Assembly (NCBI GenBank): GCA_905250025.1
Contig: CAJNOJ010000405.1
Location: forward strand, 16,976 to 80,975
DNA from: Adineta ricciae
Lineage: Eukaryota; Rotifera; Eurotatoria; Adinetida; Adinetidae
Direction of reading: 5' to 3'
DNA length: 64,000 bases
Shown: positions 22,327 through 36,328 of the stretch, piece by piece
Numbering within the stretch: position 1 is the stretch's first letter
How the letters are laid out: every line of letters begins with the position of its first letter
The notes under the pieces: model-generated
What the model was told of the DNA's origin: nothing
The model's database searches: none
What the model saw: the letters and a program-made list of their open reading frames with translations, nothing else
Translations under genes and position numbers: made by a program

Positions 22327-23355
22327 ATGAATACATTCGAAAGATATCTGTTAGCCGTCAGACCATGGTCTTTTACAGCGAGTATGATGCCACTTTTGCT
22401 GGGGAGTGCTCTGGCATATTCGTCTGTACAAACCTTATCCCTATCTGTTCTTCTTCTTACATGCGTGTCAGCATTGTGTGTTCATGCTGCAGCTAATCTT
22501 TTCAATACGTAAGCGCAAAGAAAAACACCGATACGATCGATTTTGTATTTGTCATTTTTATAGCTATTATGATTACATTCATGGTGTGGACTCCCCCACG
22601 ACCAATAATAAAAAGGAGCACACTATCGATGATCGGACGTTAATCGAAGGTTTGCTTAAACCAAATGAAGTGGTTCGACTAGGACTAATATTATACGCGA
22701 TTGGAACGATTGCTTTTCTATTCTTATCACATATTTCACCAGCAAAAGAACCGTATCTAGCTTTGATCTATTTCGGTGCCCTTCCACTCTCGTTTCTATA
22801 TACAGGCGGCATTGGTGAGTTTGATTCTTCTCCGAACGATGTCGTAGAACTTCCTCGATATTAGGTTTTAAATATATTGCACTTGGCGACGTTCTCATTC
22901 TATTAACATTTGGTCCTATCACAATTGTTTATTCATTTATGGCTCAAGCTGGTTACTATAGCATCTATCCTGTTTTTTATGCTCTACCGTTAACATTGAA
23001 CACCGAAGCTATTCTTCATAGCAACAACACACGTGATATGGAACATGACAGATCTGTTGGTATCTTGACACTATCGATATTACTTGGAAAACGATTCTCG
23101 TATTATCTTTATTGTTTACTCATGTATTTACCTTATGTAATTGTCAGTTGCATGATGATCAAAATCTCCTGGCTCTGCTGTTTACCGTTGTTAACAGTGG
23201 TTCATGCTCATCGATTATGCGAGGAATTTCAACATGATCGGTTGATCAAATTACCGAATCGAACAGCGATACTGAATTTTCAATTTGGTTTTCTCTACAT
23301 TCTCTCAATCATCCTAACGAATATCACCCAAAATCGCCAACAGTTTGTTTTCTAA
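22327..23355 (+). CDS. UBIAD1: UbiA prenyltransferase domain-containing protein 1
   Basis: Three exons (22327-22508, 22564-22814, 22865-23355) give 307 residues (human 338). The first Asp-rich motif is NTYYDYIHGVD, completed by splicing; the second is NNTRDMEHD. FLYTGGIGFKYIALGD and TEAILHSNNTRD are strongly conserved in UBIAD1. It is a multipass membrane prenyltransferase making menaquinone-4 (and implicated in CoQ) using geranylgeranyl diphosphate. The N-terminus is shorter than the vertebrate one. A polypyrimidine-AG lies 13 nt before the ATG. Confidence 0.95.
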
Positions 23356-23553
23356 AACAGCAATTCATAGATAATTCTTTTCGATCTGTTATCAGTTCTT
23401 TTGTTTCCATAAAGTTTTTCGCTTTTCAACTAGTCAGTTCTTTGGCTTTTTTTTTCTATTCAATACTACCTATTCTACAGCTAAAATGTCTTCTAGATTA
23501 TGTCTGACTAAGTGATGAACTAACTTCAATCAAATCGTTCTCTATGATCTCAC

Positions 23554-24995
23554 ATGTCTACGCCTAATACCAAAAGTAATGGAGAACAACAAACAGGTGT
23601 AAATCGTTCTACCTACGCTCATCTATTAGCAGGAGGGTAAATGGACTGCCGTTGAACAAATCGATTTCAACTTTCGATTTCTATATTTAGCCTTGCGGGC
23701 ACATTCGGTGCAGTTCTGACATGTCCATTAGAAGTAATCAAAACACGATATCAATCATCACAAAATTCATTTTCCAGAGAAAAGACTCGGGTTGATCTGC
23801 ATTCACCTTACAGTAATACAGTCGCTTATCAGTGTCAACAAGAAAGGATACGTCCCACTATAATTGGTTCACTTCGGTAAATTCTTTATTGAAACGAACT
23901 TTTCTTAGAATCTAGCCATTTAGACACATTATCAAATATGAAGGGATGCCAGGACTATTCAAAGGTCTTGTGCCGAACCTAGTCGGAGTAGCACCATCAA
24001 GGTAAGACCAACAGAAATCTTTTATCCGCATATGAGTATGTATTGTTGTAGGGCGATTTATTTTTTTGCTTATGCAAATACTAAATCTTTTCTGGTTGAG
24101 AAAATGGAGCGGGAGACACCGTTAGTACATATAACTTCAGCAGCAACAGCAGGTAATCATTGCAAACGATGATTGTTACAATTGATCCTTTGTATTTTCT
24201 CAAGGCATCGCCATGTCCACATGTACAAATCCGTTGTGGTTTATTAAAACGCGGCTACAAATTGACCAAGGGTAAAGACTTTTTGCGGAGTATCTTTCTA
24301 TCTTGCATTCATTATTGGCTAGAAATCTTCGCACGATTGATCTCATACGTAATGTTTACCGTGAGCATGGTCTGTTGGGCTTCTATAAAGGTAGGGTTAT
24401 TGAGTATACGAAGATTGGAATGAGTGCATTTATTTAGGCATATCTGCATCGTATGTTGGTGTGTCAGAAACCATAGTCCATTTTGTTCTTTACGAACAAA
24501 TTAAAGCACAATTACAATTGCTTCAAACACGTCAAAACTTTTCATCAGATGAATCCAATTTGTATAATTTTATTTCTTATTTAACTGCTGCAGCATGTTC
24601 AAAATCATGTGCAACAACTTTATGTTATCCTCACGAAGTTGTTCGAACGCGTCTGCGAGAAGAAGGTACCAAGTACCGAACATTTCTACAAACATTGAAG
24701 ACAGTCTACTATGAAGAAAGTATCGCCGGCTTGTATCGAGGCTTACTGACCCATCTAATTCGACAAATTCCAGTAAAATACATAGAAAACAATCGAGATG
24801 TTTTGTTCATTGTCTACTTCCTGATTTTAGAATACGGCGATCATGATGAGTACCTACGAACTTGTGATTGCATTTCTAACTTCGGATTCTGCGCCATCAT
24901 CATCATCAAGTGAAGTGACAACGTTGCAGCCGAAAAAAGTCATTCTATATCGTGTTGATGCCGAAATTAATGCAACGAACGAAGTGGAATTGTAG
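23554..24995 (+). CDS. SLC25A33/36: Mitochondrial pyrimidine-nucleotide carrier
   Basis: Eight exons (23554-23636, 23691-23876, 23924-24001, 24052-24152, 24205-24271, 24323-24390, 24438-24772, 24831-24995) join to 360 residues. Three mitochondrial carrier repeats are seen: TCPLEVIKTR, TNPLWFIKTR and CYPHEVVRTR. NPLW in repeat 2 and the block EVVRTRLREEGTKYR match the SLC25A33/36 branch, which exchanges pyrimidine nucleotides across the inner membrane. The C-terminus carries a non-conserved ~45-residue Ser-rich extension. Confidence 0.93.
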
Positions 24996-25618
24996 CTAGA
25001 GAGATCTTTGTTCTTCCTTTGTGTCCATTTTCATCTGCATTAGCTTAGTTGTTGCGAAACTGCTGTTTCTTCATGTATGAACCTTGTTCTCTGGTCGTGT
25101 TTTTCTTGTTAAAATATTTTCTCTCTTCTTCTAAAAATATTTTTCCTCCAAACCGGTGCTTTGGGACAAACGAAACACGATGTTCAGTATCAATTGTTGT
25201 CACCGCAAATGAACAGTGAGCTTCTTCTTCTCTCCTCGAGTCGATTTCATCGAAAAACTACGGTGCTCGTTTTTCTATTAACGTGCTGGATCTTGAGATT
25301 TATCCTCTAGTAAACACGAATGTCTTTTCTTTTCCTTTCACTGTATTGCTTCTTTTTTAGAATATGGAATTTTTTTTCTCACTGATGAAAGTTTGTTGAT
25401 GTTTTTTTTTATTTATATATTTCGAAAATACGAGAAAAAAAGTAATGAGAATTTATGGAAAAGAAAAGTTATCGTTTCTATCGAATGATAGCGACGTGCC
25501 GATAAACGGCGAGATAAAGATCATAAGATGCTTAACATGTACGTTCACATGGAAACAATCGATATGTCAGCTCTATGATGTTCTCGATCATTTGTACTAA
25601 TTGCAATTCGAAAAAGAA
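24996..25618. other. Spacer, carrier to guanylate cyclase
   Basis: T-rich, with no coding or RNA gene recognised. It should hold the 3'UTR of the carrier and the promoter of the cyclase. Confidence 0.5.
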
Positions 25619-28600
25619 ATGTTTCGACTGGTAATGTATTCCGTTTTGCAAATGCGTCAAATAAGTTTTCCTATTAGTTTTTACTTACAAGTTTGTGTCA
25701 AATATGTTCTGCGTGGCATAATATGGATAATAGTCGATTCCATTGTTGGCCTGCACATGCTTCGCCAACAGTGACAGAAACGTTAGCACAGCATGGTTCT
25801 AATTGTAAAGGTAGGTTCTCACCAGGTCTTTTCTCGTGGCTCATAAATGGTTACATTTCAGGTGTCCATCTCGATTGGATCACACCGCCACCAAGAAAAG
25901 GTGATTTCGGTTGCCGGTGTAGGATTTGTTATATTAAGCTTTTCGTCTGTGTTACAGTTACTCAAGATGTTCCGTTCAATGTTTCGTATTCAATTGACCT
26001 GTTACCAGAGTTCTTCGACTGGGCGATAACAAAATCGCCACGTCCATTATATACGTTCGTTTGCTTTATAAACCGTGACTAAACGAATGTTGAGTTTTAC
26101 TTTGATTAGATTATCCAATCGAACGATGAATAGTAGTCAATCGTGGTATCATTGGTGTCATACACATCAACCCACTTTCGATCTGTCCGATCCAAAAATT
26201 GAATCGGATGTTTGTTTATGGCATATAAATGTTCATGCTTGTGGAATCAGTAGTACAGTTCCATACTGTGGACCATGGTAAGTGTACTATAAAATGTAAC
26301 TTTATCGTAGCCGTACCATCTATTCATTCGAAGGATTCCACCAAGTGGTCAAATCTATCACAGCACAGTTATGGTAGGACCTGCAGGACGCAGTAAGTTT
26401 TGCTACATGTGTAGTTGATTCGATGAAAAATGAATTTGTAGTCTATGAAAGTACTGTGATTATACCAGTATTTGGTGTGGTGGAAATCATTGCTCATTTC
26501 AAAGTGGGTATTGCAAATTGGATTCACATTGCTCTTGTGAGCATGAATGTTCAAGTTAATCGTAGAGCAAGTGAGTAATCACACATAATACAATGACAAT
26601 TACGTAAAAGACTATTTTAGTCTGTGGAGATGACTTTTGTGATGTTAAGTACGAGAATTGTTCAAATTGTCCATTAGATTGTGGCAAGTGTCCACTGAAA
26701 CCTATTCAGATTGGTTTGATTAGTGTTGGTTGTGCGATTGTTGTCTTTTCATTTATTGGAATCGGTTTAGTAAGTCTTATTACACAGAGTTCGTTCTATC
26801 GTGCCAACATGAATCCGTTTCTCTTAGTATTTCAAAATAAAAGAACAACGTCTTCTCTGGGATCCAAGTTGGATTATTGATGTGAAAGAAGTTCAACGTA
26901 AGTTTATCAAATGTTCATTTACAATTAAGGAAGGTTTGTCTTTTCTTTACTAGCGACTCGCTCACAACAATCTATCAGTTTAACATCTATAAACGATTGT
27001 CCGAAAACGAACTTTTCAAGACAAACAAGTGAAACGAACTTAAGTATCACAACAAACTTGTCTCATATAAGTTGTACTCAACAAATCTTCTGTCCCGTTG
27101 GTTATCTGTAAGTGTCCGTTAACAATTTTGTGGATCAACAATCGATTTTCTTTTATGTTCAGTCGACATACATATGTCACCATCCGTAAATATAAACACA
27201 AACATTTTCAATTAACACGTCGTGTACGTGAACAAGTTCGTCTTGTTCGAACATTTAATCATAATAATGTTTGTAAATTCATGGGTGCATCCTTATTTCC
27301 GAATGAAGTTATTATTTACATGGAATATATGCCGAAAGGTTCGTTACGTGATGTTCTACAAAATGAAAAAATACCGATAACATGGCCGTTCCGGTAAAGA
27401 TCATCGCTAGTCAAAATCACGCATGACATATTCTATTATTTCTAGATTTTCGTTTGCCATGGATATCCTCAATGGACTGTCTTACATACATAGCCGACAT
27501 CTGATTCATGGTCGATTAAATTCATCGAACTGTGTTGTTGACCAACGTTTAACAGTAAAAATTACAGGTAAAGTATGTCATCCACGGTTTCAACTTGATT
27601 GTCCTATATATATTCTGCAGATTATGGTCTCGATCATCTTCGTCAAGGTACAATTAGTGTCAACTCATATGTGCAATCTGTCGAAGCATATAAACGTGTT
27701 TACTATGCACCAGAATTGATCTCTATCAATGAATTGAAACTAACTCCACCTATTGATATTTATGCATTTGGCGTCATTCTCAACGAAATAGCCACACGAT
27801 CAGAACCTTTCGGAGTAAAAATTCTCTATCTGTTTTTTCACTCTTAAACACTCAGTTCGATTTAGGACGATGATGTCGAATCAATTATGAAAGTCGGATA
27901 CCGTCCTAAAATTGCTCAGATGACACATGATGTCAACAACGAGGTCGAAGAAGATTTTTGTCCATTACCATCGTCCTACACCCGACTGATAAAGCAATGC
28001 ATTATGGAGAATCCATTCGATCGTCCAACATGTAAAGACATACAGAAGAGTTTGAAGAAAATGTGTCCATTACAAATGAGTCCAATTGATTTGATGTTCA
28101 AGAAGATGTCTTTGTATCAAACGAGTTTAGAACAAGCCGTTCAAGTGCGGACATTTGAACTCGAACAAGAAAAACAAAAGTCGGAGAGTCTGCTGTATAG
28201 TAAGTCTCGCGCACGTACTAACAAATCTTGCATATTTTCTTCGAAGGTATGTTACCAAAGAGTGTTGCTGAACAATTGCGAGTTGGTCAACATGTCACTG
28301 CAGAGCATTATGACACTTGTACAATATATTTCAGGTATTGTTCGATGGTCGACAATAATCATTGAAGTCAAACTGTGTTCTTTAGTGATATCGTTGGATT
28401 CACAACTATTGCAAGTCAATGCAAACCAATCGATGTCGTCGAGTTTCTCAATCGGGTCTATACCACATTCGATACCATCATTGATCGATATGATGTGTAT
28501 AAAGTCGAAACCATTGGAGATGCATGTAAGTTGAGTGCTGTAGAGAAGGAGTTTTATATTGTTGATGGCTTTTCAGATATGGTTGTTTCTGGTGTACCGA

Positions 28601-29559
28601 AAAAGAATGGCAACGAACATGCACATCAAATTGCAACGATGGCATTGGAACTCATACGTCAAGCAATGAATTGTCTCGTACCCTATTCCAATAATGAAAA
28701 GTTGCGCATTCGTGTTGGTTTACATTCAGGTAGATTGAATTATTCTTTTGATATTTGATTAGAATTTGTGTAGGACCTGTATGTGCTGGTGTGGTTGGAT
28801 CAAAAATGCCTCGGTGAGTAGAAGAAGACAATGAAGTTATCTCACAGATTCTGAATTTAGGTACTGCCTGTTTGGTGACACGGTGAATACAGCGTAAGAA
28901 TCCATCAATAGAAATTCTTCTATAGACGTTATTGCAAGGATTGTTTTAGATCAAGAATGGAATCGAATAGTGAAGGTAATGCGAGTTTTGTACAATGAAT
29001 TTCAGTTTATTTGATTCTTACGAACGTTATAGCGAATAAAATTCATATAACTAAAGACACTAAAGAATTGCTAGATAAAACTGGCCGTTTTCTCATGGAA
29101 AAACGTGGAACAATTCACATAAAAGTAAGTACTTTTCTTTTCATTGACCGTTTCCATCATTAACATCTACTGTAGGGCAAAGGCGAAATGGTTTGTGATT
29201 TGATCTTCTATTCTTTTGATACCATACATAAACATTTGATTTAGACAACCTATTGGTTGCTGGAAGAATTAGACACGAGAAATGACTACATTGAAAAGAA
29301 TCTATTATACGTCCAGTCAAGTAAGTTAATCTGTTCATGTGATTCTTCCTTTGCATAAGTTCGACTTTGAAATCTAGTAAGACTTCCACCGATTTATAAA
29401 AAAGATGGTTCTTGTCAACTACACGTTCCAAGTACGTTTCATACCGTTCTATTTCGATAACACATTTCGACTGTATTAGATTCAACGAGTATTTTCATAC
29501 CCAATCGATCACCATCACCGCGCAAAACAACTACATTTAATCTAGCAACTTTTGATTAG
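25619..29559 (+). CDS. Receptor-type guanylate cyclase
   Basis: About 25 short exons join in frame to 895 residues. Exon 1 encodes only four residues (25619-25630); with exon 2 (25678 on) they form a signal peptide (MFRLFLLTSLCQICSA). An ectodomain of about 230 residues has paired cysteines and ends with a CGDDFC..NCSNCPLDCGKC stalk. One membrane helix (near 26720-26770) is followed by a kinase-homology domain that is catalytically dead (HGRLNSSNC for HRD, DYG for DFG). The cyclase domain has metal-binding DIVGFT, GTP-selective KVETIGDAY and RYCLFGDTVNTASRM. It should make cGMP on ligand binding. The ectodomain does not look like the usual natriuretic-peptide-type ligand domain. The last exon is 29480-29559. 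Confidence 0.92.
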
Positions 29560-32500
29560 ACTGATGATTTTCGTTTCGAATTGATTGGAATGTTCTCCAA
29601 CATTTCGACATTTGAATTTATCTTTGAATATAATAAAAACATCTAACAAACCGAGGAATTCTATCGATCAATCTACACTCTCGTTTCTAGAATATACTTT
29701 TCTCTTAAATCGTAAATTTCGACGTCATTTGTACTTAGAGCATACCATGTAATGATGTGACGTCGATGATACCCTGGATTTATCTGTCGTTTTATAATCA
29801 AACGAATGTCAATGAACAGTTGTCTCTCTAACGATCACTCGCTATATGTCTATCGATAAATATTTTCCTGCGCACGTTCTAGTGTCATCCCTATTTGTAT
29901 ATCACTAGACTATCCGTTATTTTCCTTTTCTCCCTCTCTCTCTCTCTTTTTTATTCACCCTCTCGTCCTTCTATATCTTCGTCTACTTTCATTTCACTTT
30001 TTCCTCTCCACCACGTCACTACCTTCCATATCACTATCATTCTTCTCTTCGTATAGTGTATGTTGTTTTTTTAATAGTTGCGTGTATTTGATCGTGCCTA
30101 CATTTGATTTTAGTCGACGTGTGTCTGTGGCACATACTTCATCATTTCATTTTTGCTTCGTTGTCTATCCTTTGTGCGCACACGCGCATGTCAAATAGAT
30201 AAACAGTTACTATTAGCATGTTGAAATGGGCAATTATTAATAAAACTTCCTGTCTTTCTCAATCGATCTGGAACAGACAAGTAAATTGCAAAGATGACAA
30301 AAGCAAAAGTTTAGGTAAGTTGTAAAGGTTTCGTACGAGAGTGACAGCCAGTATGATTACATATCAGTACAGCGAGTCTGATTGATCGGATGTAGAAAAG
30401 AGGAGGAGGTTTCTAATGACCATGTTCGAAATAGGTCGTGATATTTACGCATGCTGAGAACTCAACACATACGTACACATTTGTTGGCCGATCTTGACAC
30501 ATTGCCTATTGTCGTCAGTTATATTTCTATATCTGTATGTATAGAAGAAGAAGAAGAAGAAGTTGTTGCAACAACAACAATAAATACTACGACAATAAAT
30601 ATTCTACGATCAGACAGGCATGATCAGCAGGCAAAGTATTTGAACGTTTGTACGTATAAACACAGAAATGACAGCTGTACAAAGTAGCTCCATTGTCTTT
30701 CTTTTCTTTTTTCTTTTCTCATGGTGACGTTGCCCACCACTTAGCAATAGAAAAATCCTTTTGCGTGCTATACCCTGTGGGATTTCGACTGCTGTCAAAG
30801 CAAGAATAGCAAAAGCAGCCGCTCCGGATAATGAGACTGTGCCATTTGGTCTGAGGCATATAATTGTTGTTGAATCTGAAACACAAAAAAAGAAAACTCA
30901 ACTTTTGTTCCCGTCTATCTCTTTGACATTCGATGCATGTTGTCATATTTATGTCAAATCTCGTTTCTAACATTTCGACTTGTATAATGATCCATCATCT
31001 TATATATATTCATGTACACGTCTTCGACAATCTCTTCCCTTGTCTATTTGACACATCTTGTTCTCTATCTCTCGCTCCTTATCCATCTATGCATTGTTAT
31101 TTCAACCGATGACGCTGCCCAAAAGATACATGTTTTTCCGATTTTCTTCGTGCTGCCGGAAGCATTGATAATCGCGGGTTAAGGTTGTACACAATGACGT
31201 TGGCACTGTCAATGTATGTTGTACACGTGTAGAGAGCGAACAAAAAAGTAATTGAGAGACAAAAAAAAAGCAAGCCTGTATAAGACGATATTCGTCACTG
31301 AATTACTGATTTACATTGTTCTCTTATTCTCTTCATATTTCATCTGTGATAGAAACATGCGTTCTTTCTTCTCTCATAGTTGATGTCGATATAATCATTA
31401 GTATAGCTCGGCGTTAAAGATCATATCCGTGAGGATACATATTGATGAGCAAGTATTGAGTGAATAGAGAAGAGGGAGAGAGAGAAAAAGAAATAACAAA
31501 TCTGTATTTTAATACATATTGAATTAGGTGAAAATAGGTATGTTGAAAGTTGTAATTTGCCCTCGATTTCTTATTTTTGTTAACAACAGTAGTATACTAT
31601 CTGACTCCTTTTCCCAAATATATAAAGCTAATCTAATCAATAAAGAAATGACTACTATTTTGACAGATTTATCCATGACAAAATCATCAGTAACATATGC
31701 TTATTAATGTAGTTTAGAATAAAGATCTTCTTTCTCGTAAAGAAAATGACAACTGTTCTTTACTTCTTTTGAGATTACTTTGACGTTCTGAAAACATTTT
31801 TTTCTCTCTTCTGTTTTGTATATGTCTGTTTCTAGCTTATCAACATATAATCAAAGAGCAAACATTACGAAGAAGAATTAGCGGTAAAGAAAGGGAGGGA
31901 GAAAAGAAGAATTTGTTGACAGAAGAAAAAACGTCAACGAATGAAACTAGTTGTATCGCACGTTTTGATGCGTCAATCGGACACTAACAAAATTGAGCAA
32001 TTGATTTCAATGAGAAACAGCTGCGAAAGAAATGTGAAATCCAATCAGGATTGTGTATCGCTATTTTGACATTCGTTTAAGTAAAAATATGTGATTAGTT
32101 CGGATGATAGTATCTTCCTTTCATTATGCTGATTGAATGTCTTCTTCTTCTTCTTCTTCGTTGTCGTCTGCGACTCCTAATTGTTATTGATGAAAAGCGA
32201 ATTAACATTGGCCCAAATCGATTACAACGATGTGTATATGTACGTAAAATAGACAAGAAAACGCGGAGTTCTGCCATGTAGGAGGAAGATAAGCAATGTG
32301 GGAATAATGACAGACTGTTAGCTTAAAGAGAGTAATACTCTCTTGACATAATGCATAAACTTTCTTGAGCACTGCGAGATCAATTCAATTGGATTATGTA
32401 TCGAGAGAAGAACTTACAATTATCATCTCAATACATAATGAAACTTAAATCGTCTTTCATCCGAAAGTTTCTCCTTCTCTTACCTTGTTGATGTTACAGT

Positions 32501-34991
32501 CGCTTATTCTTCGTTTTCTTCTTCTCATCTGTACGCAGAAACTGTTAGAGATGGAAACAGTTGAACATACCCTCAAGGACATCGTACGTATTTATTCTGG
32601 TGATAGTCTATTTCTTTTCTCTCAGTTTTCGTTAGTGACATAATGGATGGGTAGTCGTTTTCTTCTTGCTTTCGTCGAACAAGCGTTGACATTTAGAAGA
32701 GATATTCCTTTGGGAAAGACACGTAGATGATAGCTAACCAACCTTTGAATTTGTCCTATCCGTCATTCTAATTGTTTTCAATGGCAAGATAGCGCGATAG
32801 AGAGGAGTCGTCGAAGAATAAAACGAATCATCTTCTAAGTAATCCATTCAATCGACGTGCATGATCTATGAGGCAAAGAAATGATTCGGAAAAAAGTTTG
32901 TTAGTTTTATATTGGACTTGATAAAAGATACAATTTACGATTGATTTCTTTTCAAGTGGAGAAGAAGAAAAAACACTCCTAGTGTTTTTTTTCGTCATAC
33001 TTTTTACATTCGTTTATTTGCATTTGCTCTTCGTATATACATCTCATTTGTTCTATTGTTGTCCATGTAATCACATTTGGGCAGAGATATATATATGTGT
33101 GTGTGCGTATGTATGCAATATTTGACAGTTTTGACATGTATTATCTATATCTACGCGTAAGCTTGAATCTAGGATGTCGTGTGTGAATATATTCGTATTT
33201 CTTCGTCACATGCCATTACACACTTACATTCTTTTGTTGTCGGTCTTCGTTTCTTCACACTCTGATCAAGTGAGCGAGTCTGTGTGCATGTATGTATGTC
33301 AGAAACCTTGCTTAGCATACATATGCACACACATGAACAGATCGAAGTTGAAGTGTGTTGCTGTTTATTCTAGCTAATTTTCTTCAAGCGTTTCAAAACA
33401 ACGAAATTCTTTCTTCTTATTGATTTAGTTCCATCAGTGCAGCGATTGTGGCAATTTCTTTTTCTTTTTCTCTTTCTTTTCTCAACGAAAATGAAGGTAG
33501 TAGTCATAATCCAAATCAGTTTGTTGTGTATACGAGAAGAAAGCAATAGAGAGAGAGAGAATCAAGAGTAAGAGAGAAAAAGACAGGAGAAAGAAAGGAA
33601 GAAAGAAAGATGGAGAACAATAAAACGTCAAATGAGAGAAAGCATATGCACTCAAAAGAAAAGAAAAGAGATATGCAGTAGTAGATAACAAGGCTTGACA
33701 ATAAACAGACACAAATCGTAAGTTTTTCTTCTTTTTTTTTTTAATGAAAGATAGTTTGTTAGTAGACATACGAAGAAAAAGAAAGAACTAGTAAGTTGTC
33801 CACTGTTTGTCCTTTTCATCTCAGCTGGAAATCGACTAGGTGATTGACAGATTGTCTAATTTCGGCTAACGAAAAAAACTAGCAATAGTTCATTTCCTGC
33901 TGAGATTATGAATTTCTTGCTCGAGCCGTGTTATCTCGTTTGCTTGATTCCCATCGATCATCTTCAATGAGACAATCTGATGTTTTTTCTTCTTCTCTTT
34001 ATAAACGGATATTGAAACCAGTAGTGACGTCGTCGTATGATGATGATGGATATCTGCAGACAGCTGTTAAGGTGTTTGGACGATTGCACATGCTTAATTA
34101 ATGTTGATTGATTCCTTGGTTGATTCTTCTTTTCGGAGTAAAAGAACGAAAAAGACGAGGGAGTCTTTATGTTTAAGACCTTCATTTTCGTCGCGGAATT
34201 AACTATAAGCTTTCAATCATTTTCTTCTCTGTAATTTGTCTCCATGAATGTACGTGATCAATGAGTACGCAACGAAAAATACTCGTTTTCGTCCTATTCA
34301 TTTTCTCATCCGATCAGTATCATACGAATCAAATTAATCATGTTACTGTTGAATAAGGTGATGTCGCATATCTTATCTCTTTTTTTTTCGATTATATGAA
34401 GAAGGGAACGTGTGTATGCGTGTGTGAGAACAATAACAATAAAGCAGAAGAAGAAATGATAGGTTAATGACAGTCGAGTCAGTTTAGATTTTCTCCTCAT
34501 GTCCATTATCATTGTAAAAAAAAAGTCCGGCAAAGATATATAGTAAAATACGTTCGTCGAAGTTGACATGTGTTTTTCAACACGAGCTCGATAACAGTGT
34601 CTCAATTTATCTTCATTTCATTGCAAGATTCGTTTTTTTATCAGCTGAGTTTTTTTTTCTCGTCATCTTACTGAAAATAGTCTATTATTCCTAACAATCT
34701 TTGTCGTTTTTTCTTCTCTTTCTATTACAAAACAATCATGTGGTAATTATGAAACATATTCTAGTCCTGACTTAAGCCATCTGTATTTGATTCCCGACTA
34801 TGACTTGAAATGAAAACGTTATAAGAAAGAAGCGAAACGACGACACGCACACTCAGTATGCATTTCTCAGATAGTAGAAGATAAGAGAGACATTTTCTTT
34901 TTCTCTCTTCTATTTCATCTATTGCACCTGGCGTCTCATTGATATGACGATTAAATGATGACAATACCTCTCTTCTCTTCTAGAAAACTCA
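29560..34991. other. 5.4-kb gene-poor stretch upstream of TGIF
   Basis: No frame above about 100 codons and no convincing exon. It holds (GAA)n near 30547, long purine/pyrimidine tracts (for example 33541-33600 GA-rich), a TG/TA run near 33090, and many short T-tracts. In an otherwise gene-dense window this spacing next to a homeobox gene suggests regulatory DNA or long 5' introns, but that is inference. Confidence 0.5.
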
Positions 34992-36328
34992 ATGATTGAT
35001 CATTCATACGATTCTCCACATTATCAAACAATGACAAATCTACTTTCTCCATCCTCTTCATCTTCATCATCGTCATCCTCCACAACAACGGCAACTACAA
35101 TTAACCATAGCAATCATCATCATCACCACCACCACCACCATCAAGATCTCTATCCTTCATCTATCTACCATCACTCATCCGAAGTTATTGTTAGTCCACA
35201 TCGTTCATCTCTTCTGATACAACAAAAACAACGAAGTCAAATTCTTGAACAAACAGATTCAGATTGTGATCTTGATAGTTCATCATCGTCATCAATAACA
35301 AATTCATCGAAATTGAAAAAACGACGAGCTAATCTACCTAAAGATAGTGTAAGATAACGCACATTCGAAAGAAAAATGACAGCAGTTGTTCGATGTTATA
35401 TGAAACCGTTCGTTTTTTTTTCTCTTCATTCCAGGTTCGTATATTGAAAAATTGGCTCTATGAACATCGTTACAATGCCTATCCAACGGACGATGAAAAA
35501 GCCAATCTATCTCATCGTGCTGATTTATCTATCAATCAAGTTTGTAATTGGTTCATAAATGCTCGTCGACGAATTCTACCTGACTTACTGAAAAAAGAAG
35601 GAACTGATCCGAAAAAATTTACCATATCAAGGCGTTTTTCACGTGATCAAAAACGTTCATCACCCTCGTTGTCGGCGATGTGTTCGACTAGTGGAGAAAA
35701 TACATCAAATGAAGCATCGTCAGCAGCAGCAGATATTAATCTTCTTGTCGAACGAAGTTCCTCACCATCGTTAATATTAACAAATAATTCAAGTGTTCTA
35801 AATAAACAATCATCATCATCATCCTCATCATCATCGTCGTCATCATCATCTATCGAACCTTGTTATACAACGAGGCATCATGTTCTACTAAAACCTATAC
35901 GTGATCCAGCTGTTATCAATTTAATATCAAGTGAACAACAAACACGTCTCGCTTGTCCAAATGATTCATTAATAACAACGACGACGACGAATAGTAGTTC
36001 TACTGGTGATCTAGCCGGTTTTCAACTTCTTGTCGATGTAGCCGTGAAGGAACTACATCGAATACAACAGGANATCGAACCTTGTTATACAACGAGGCAT
36101 CATGTTCTACTAAAACCTATACGTGATCCAGCTGTTATCAATTTAATATCAAGTGAACAACAAACACGTCTCGCTTGTCCAAATGATTCATTAATAACAA
36201 CGACGACGACGAATAGTAGTTCTACTGGTGATCTAGCCGGTTTTCAACTTCTTGTCGATGTAGCCGTGAAGGAACTACATCGAATACAACAGGATAGCAA
36301 TAGTGGTCTGCCACTACTTTGCAACTAA
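34992..36328 (+). CDS. TGIF: TALE homeodomain transcription factor, TGIF type
   Basis: Two exons (34992-35348, 35435-36328). The TALE homeodomain spans the junction: [28 protein letters not shown] (three-residue loop extension), [14 protein letters not shown], then FTISRR, which identifies TGIF rather than MEIS/PKNOX. Exon 1 carries poly-Ser and poly-His tracts. The C-terminal part contains an exact 221-bp duplication around the N at 36073, a scaffold artefact that keeps frame and adds 74 residues; the true tail should have one copy. TGIF proteins repress TGF-beta/SMAD and retinoid targets. An acceptor-like TTCTAG ends 8 nt before the ATG. Confidence 0.93.
35852..36294. repeat. Exact 221-bp direct duplication around N (36073)
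   Basis: Positions 35852-36072 and 36074-36294 are identical, with one N between. A second N in the window shows the same repeat length, so this is an unmerged contig overlap and not biology. Confidence 0.9.

Noticed and set aside
33482..33769. 95-codon minus-strand frame rich in Ser, Leu and Phe
   Set aside because: It is the complement of a GA-rich tract; the composition alone keeps the frame open.
36074..36294. Internal protein repeat in TGIF
   Set aside because: The duplication is exact, centred on an N, and has the same 221-bp length as a second N-centred duplication, hence an assembly artefact.
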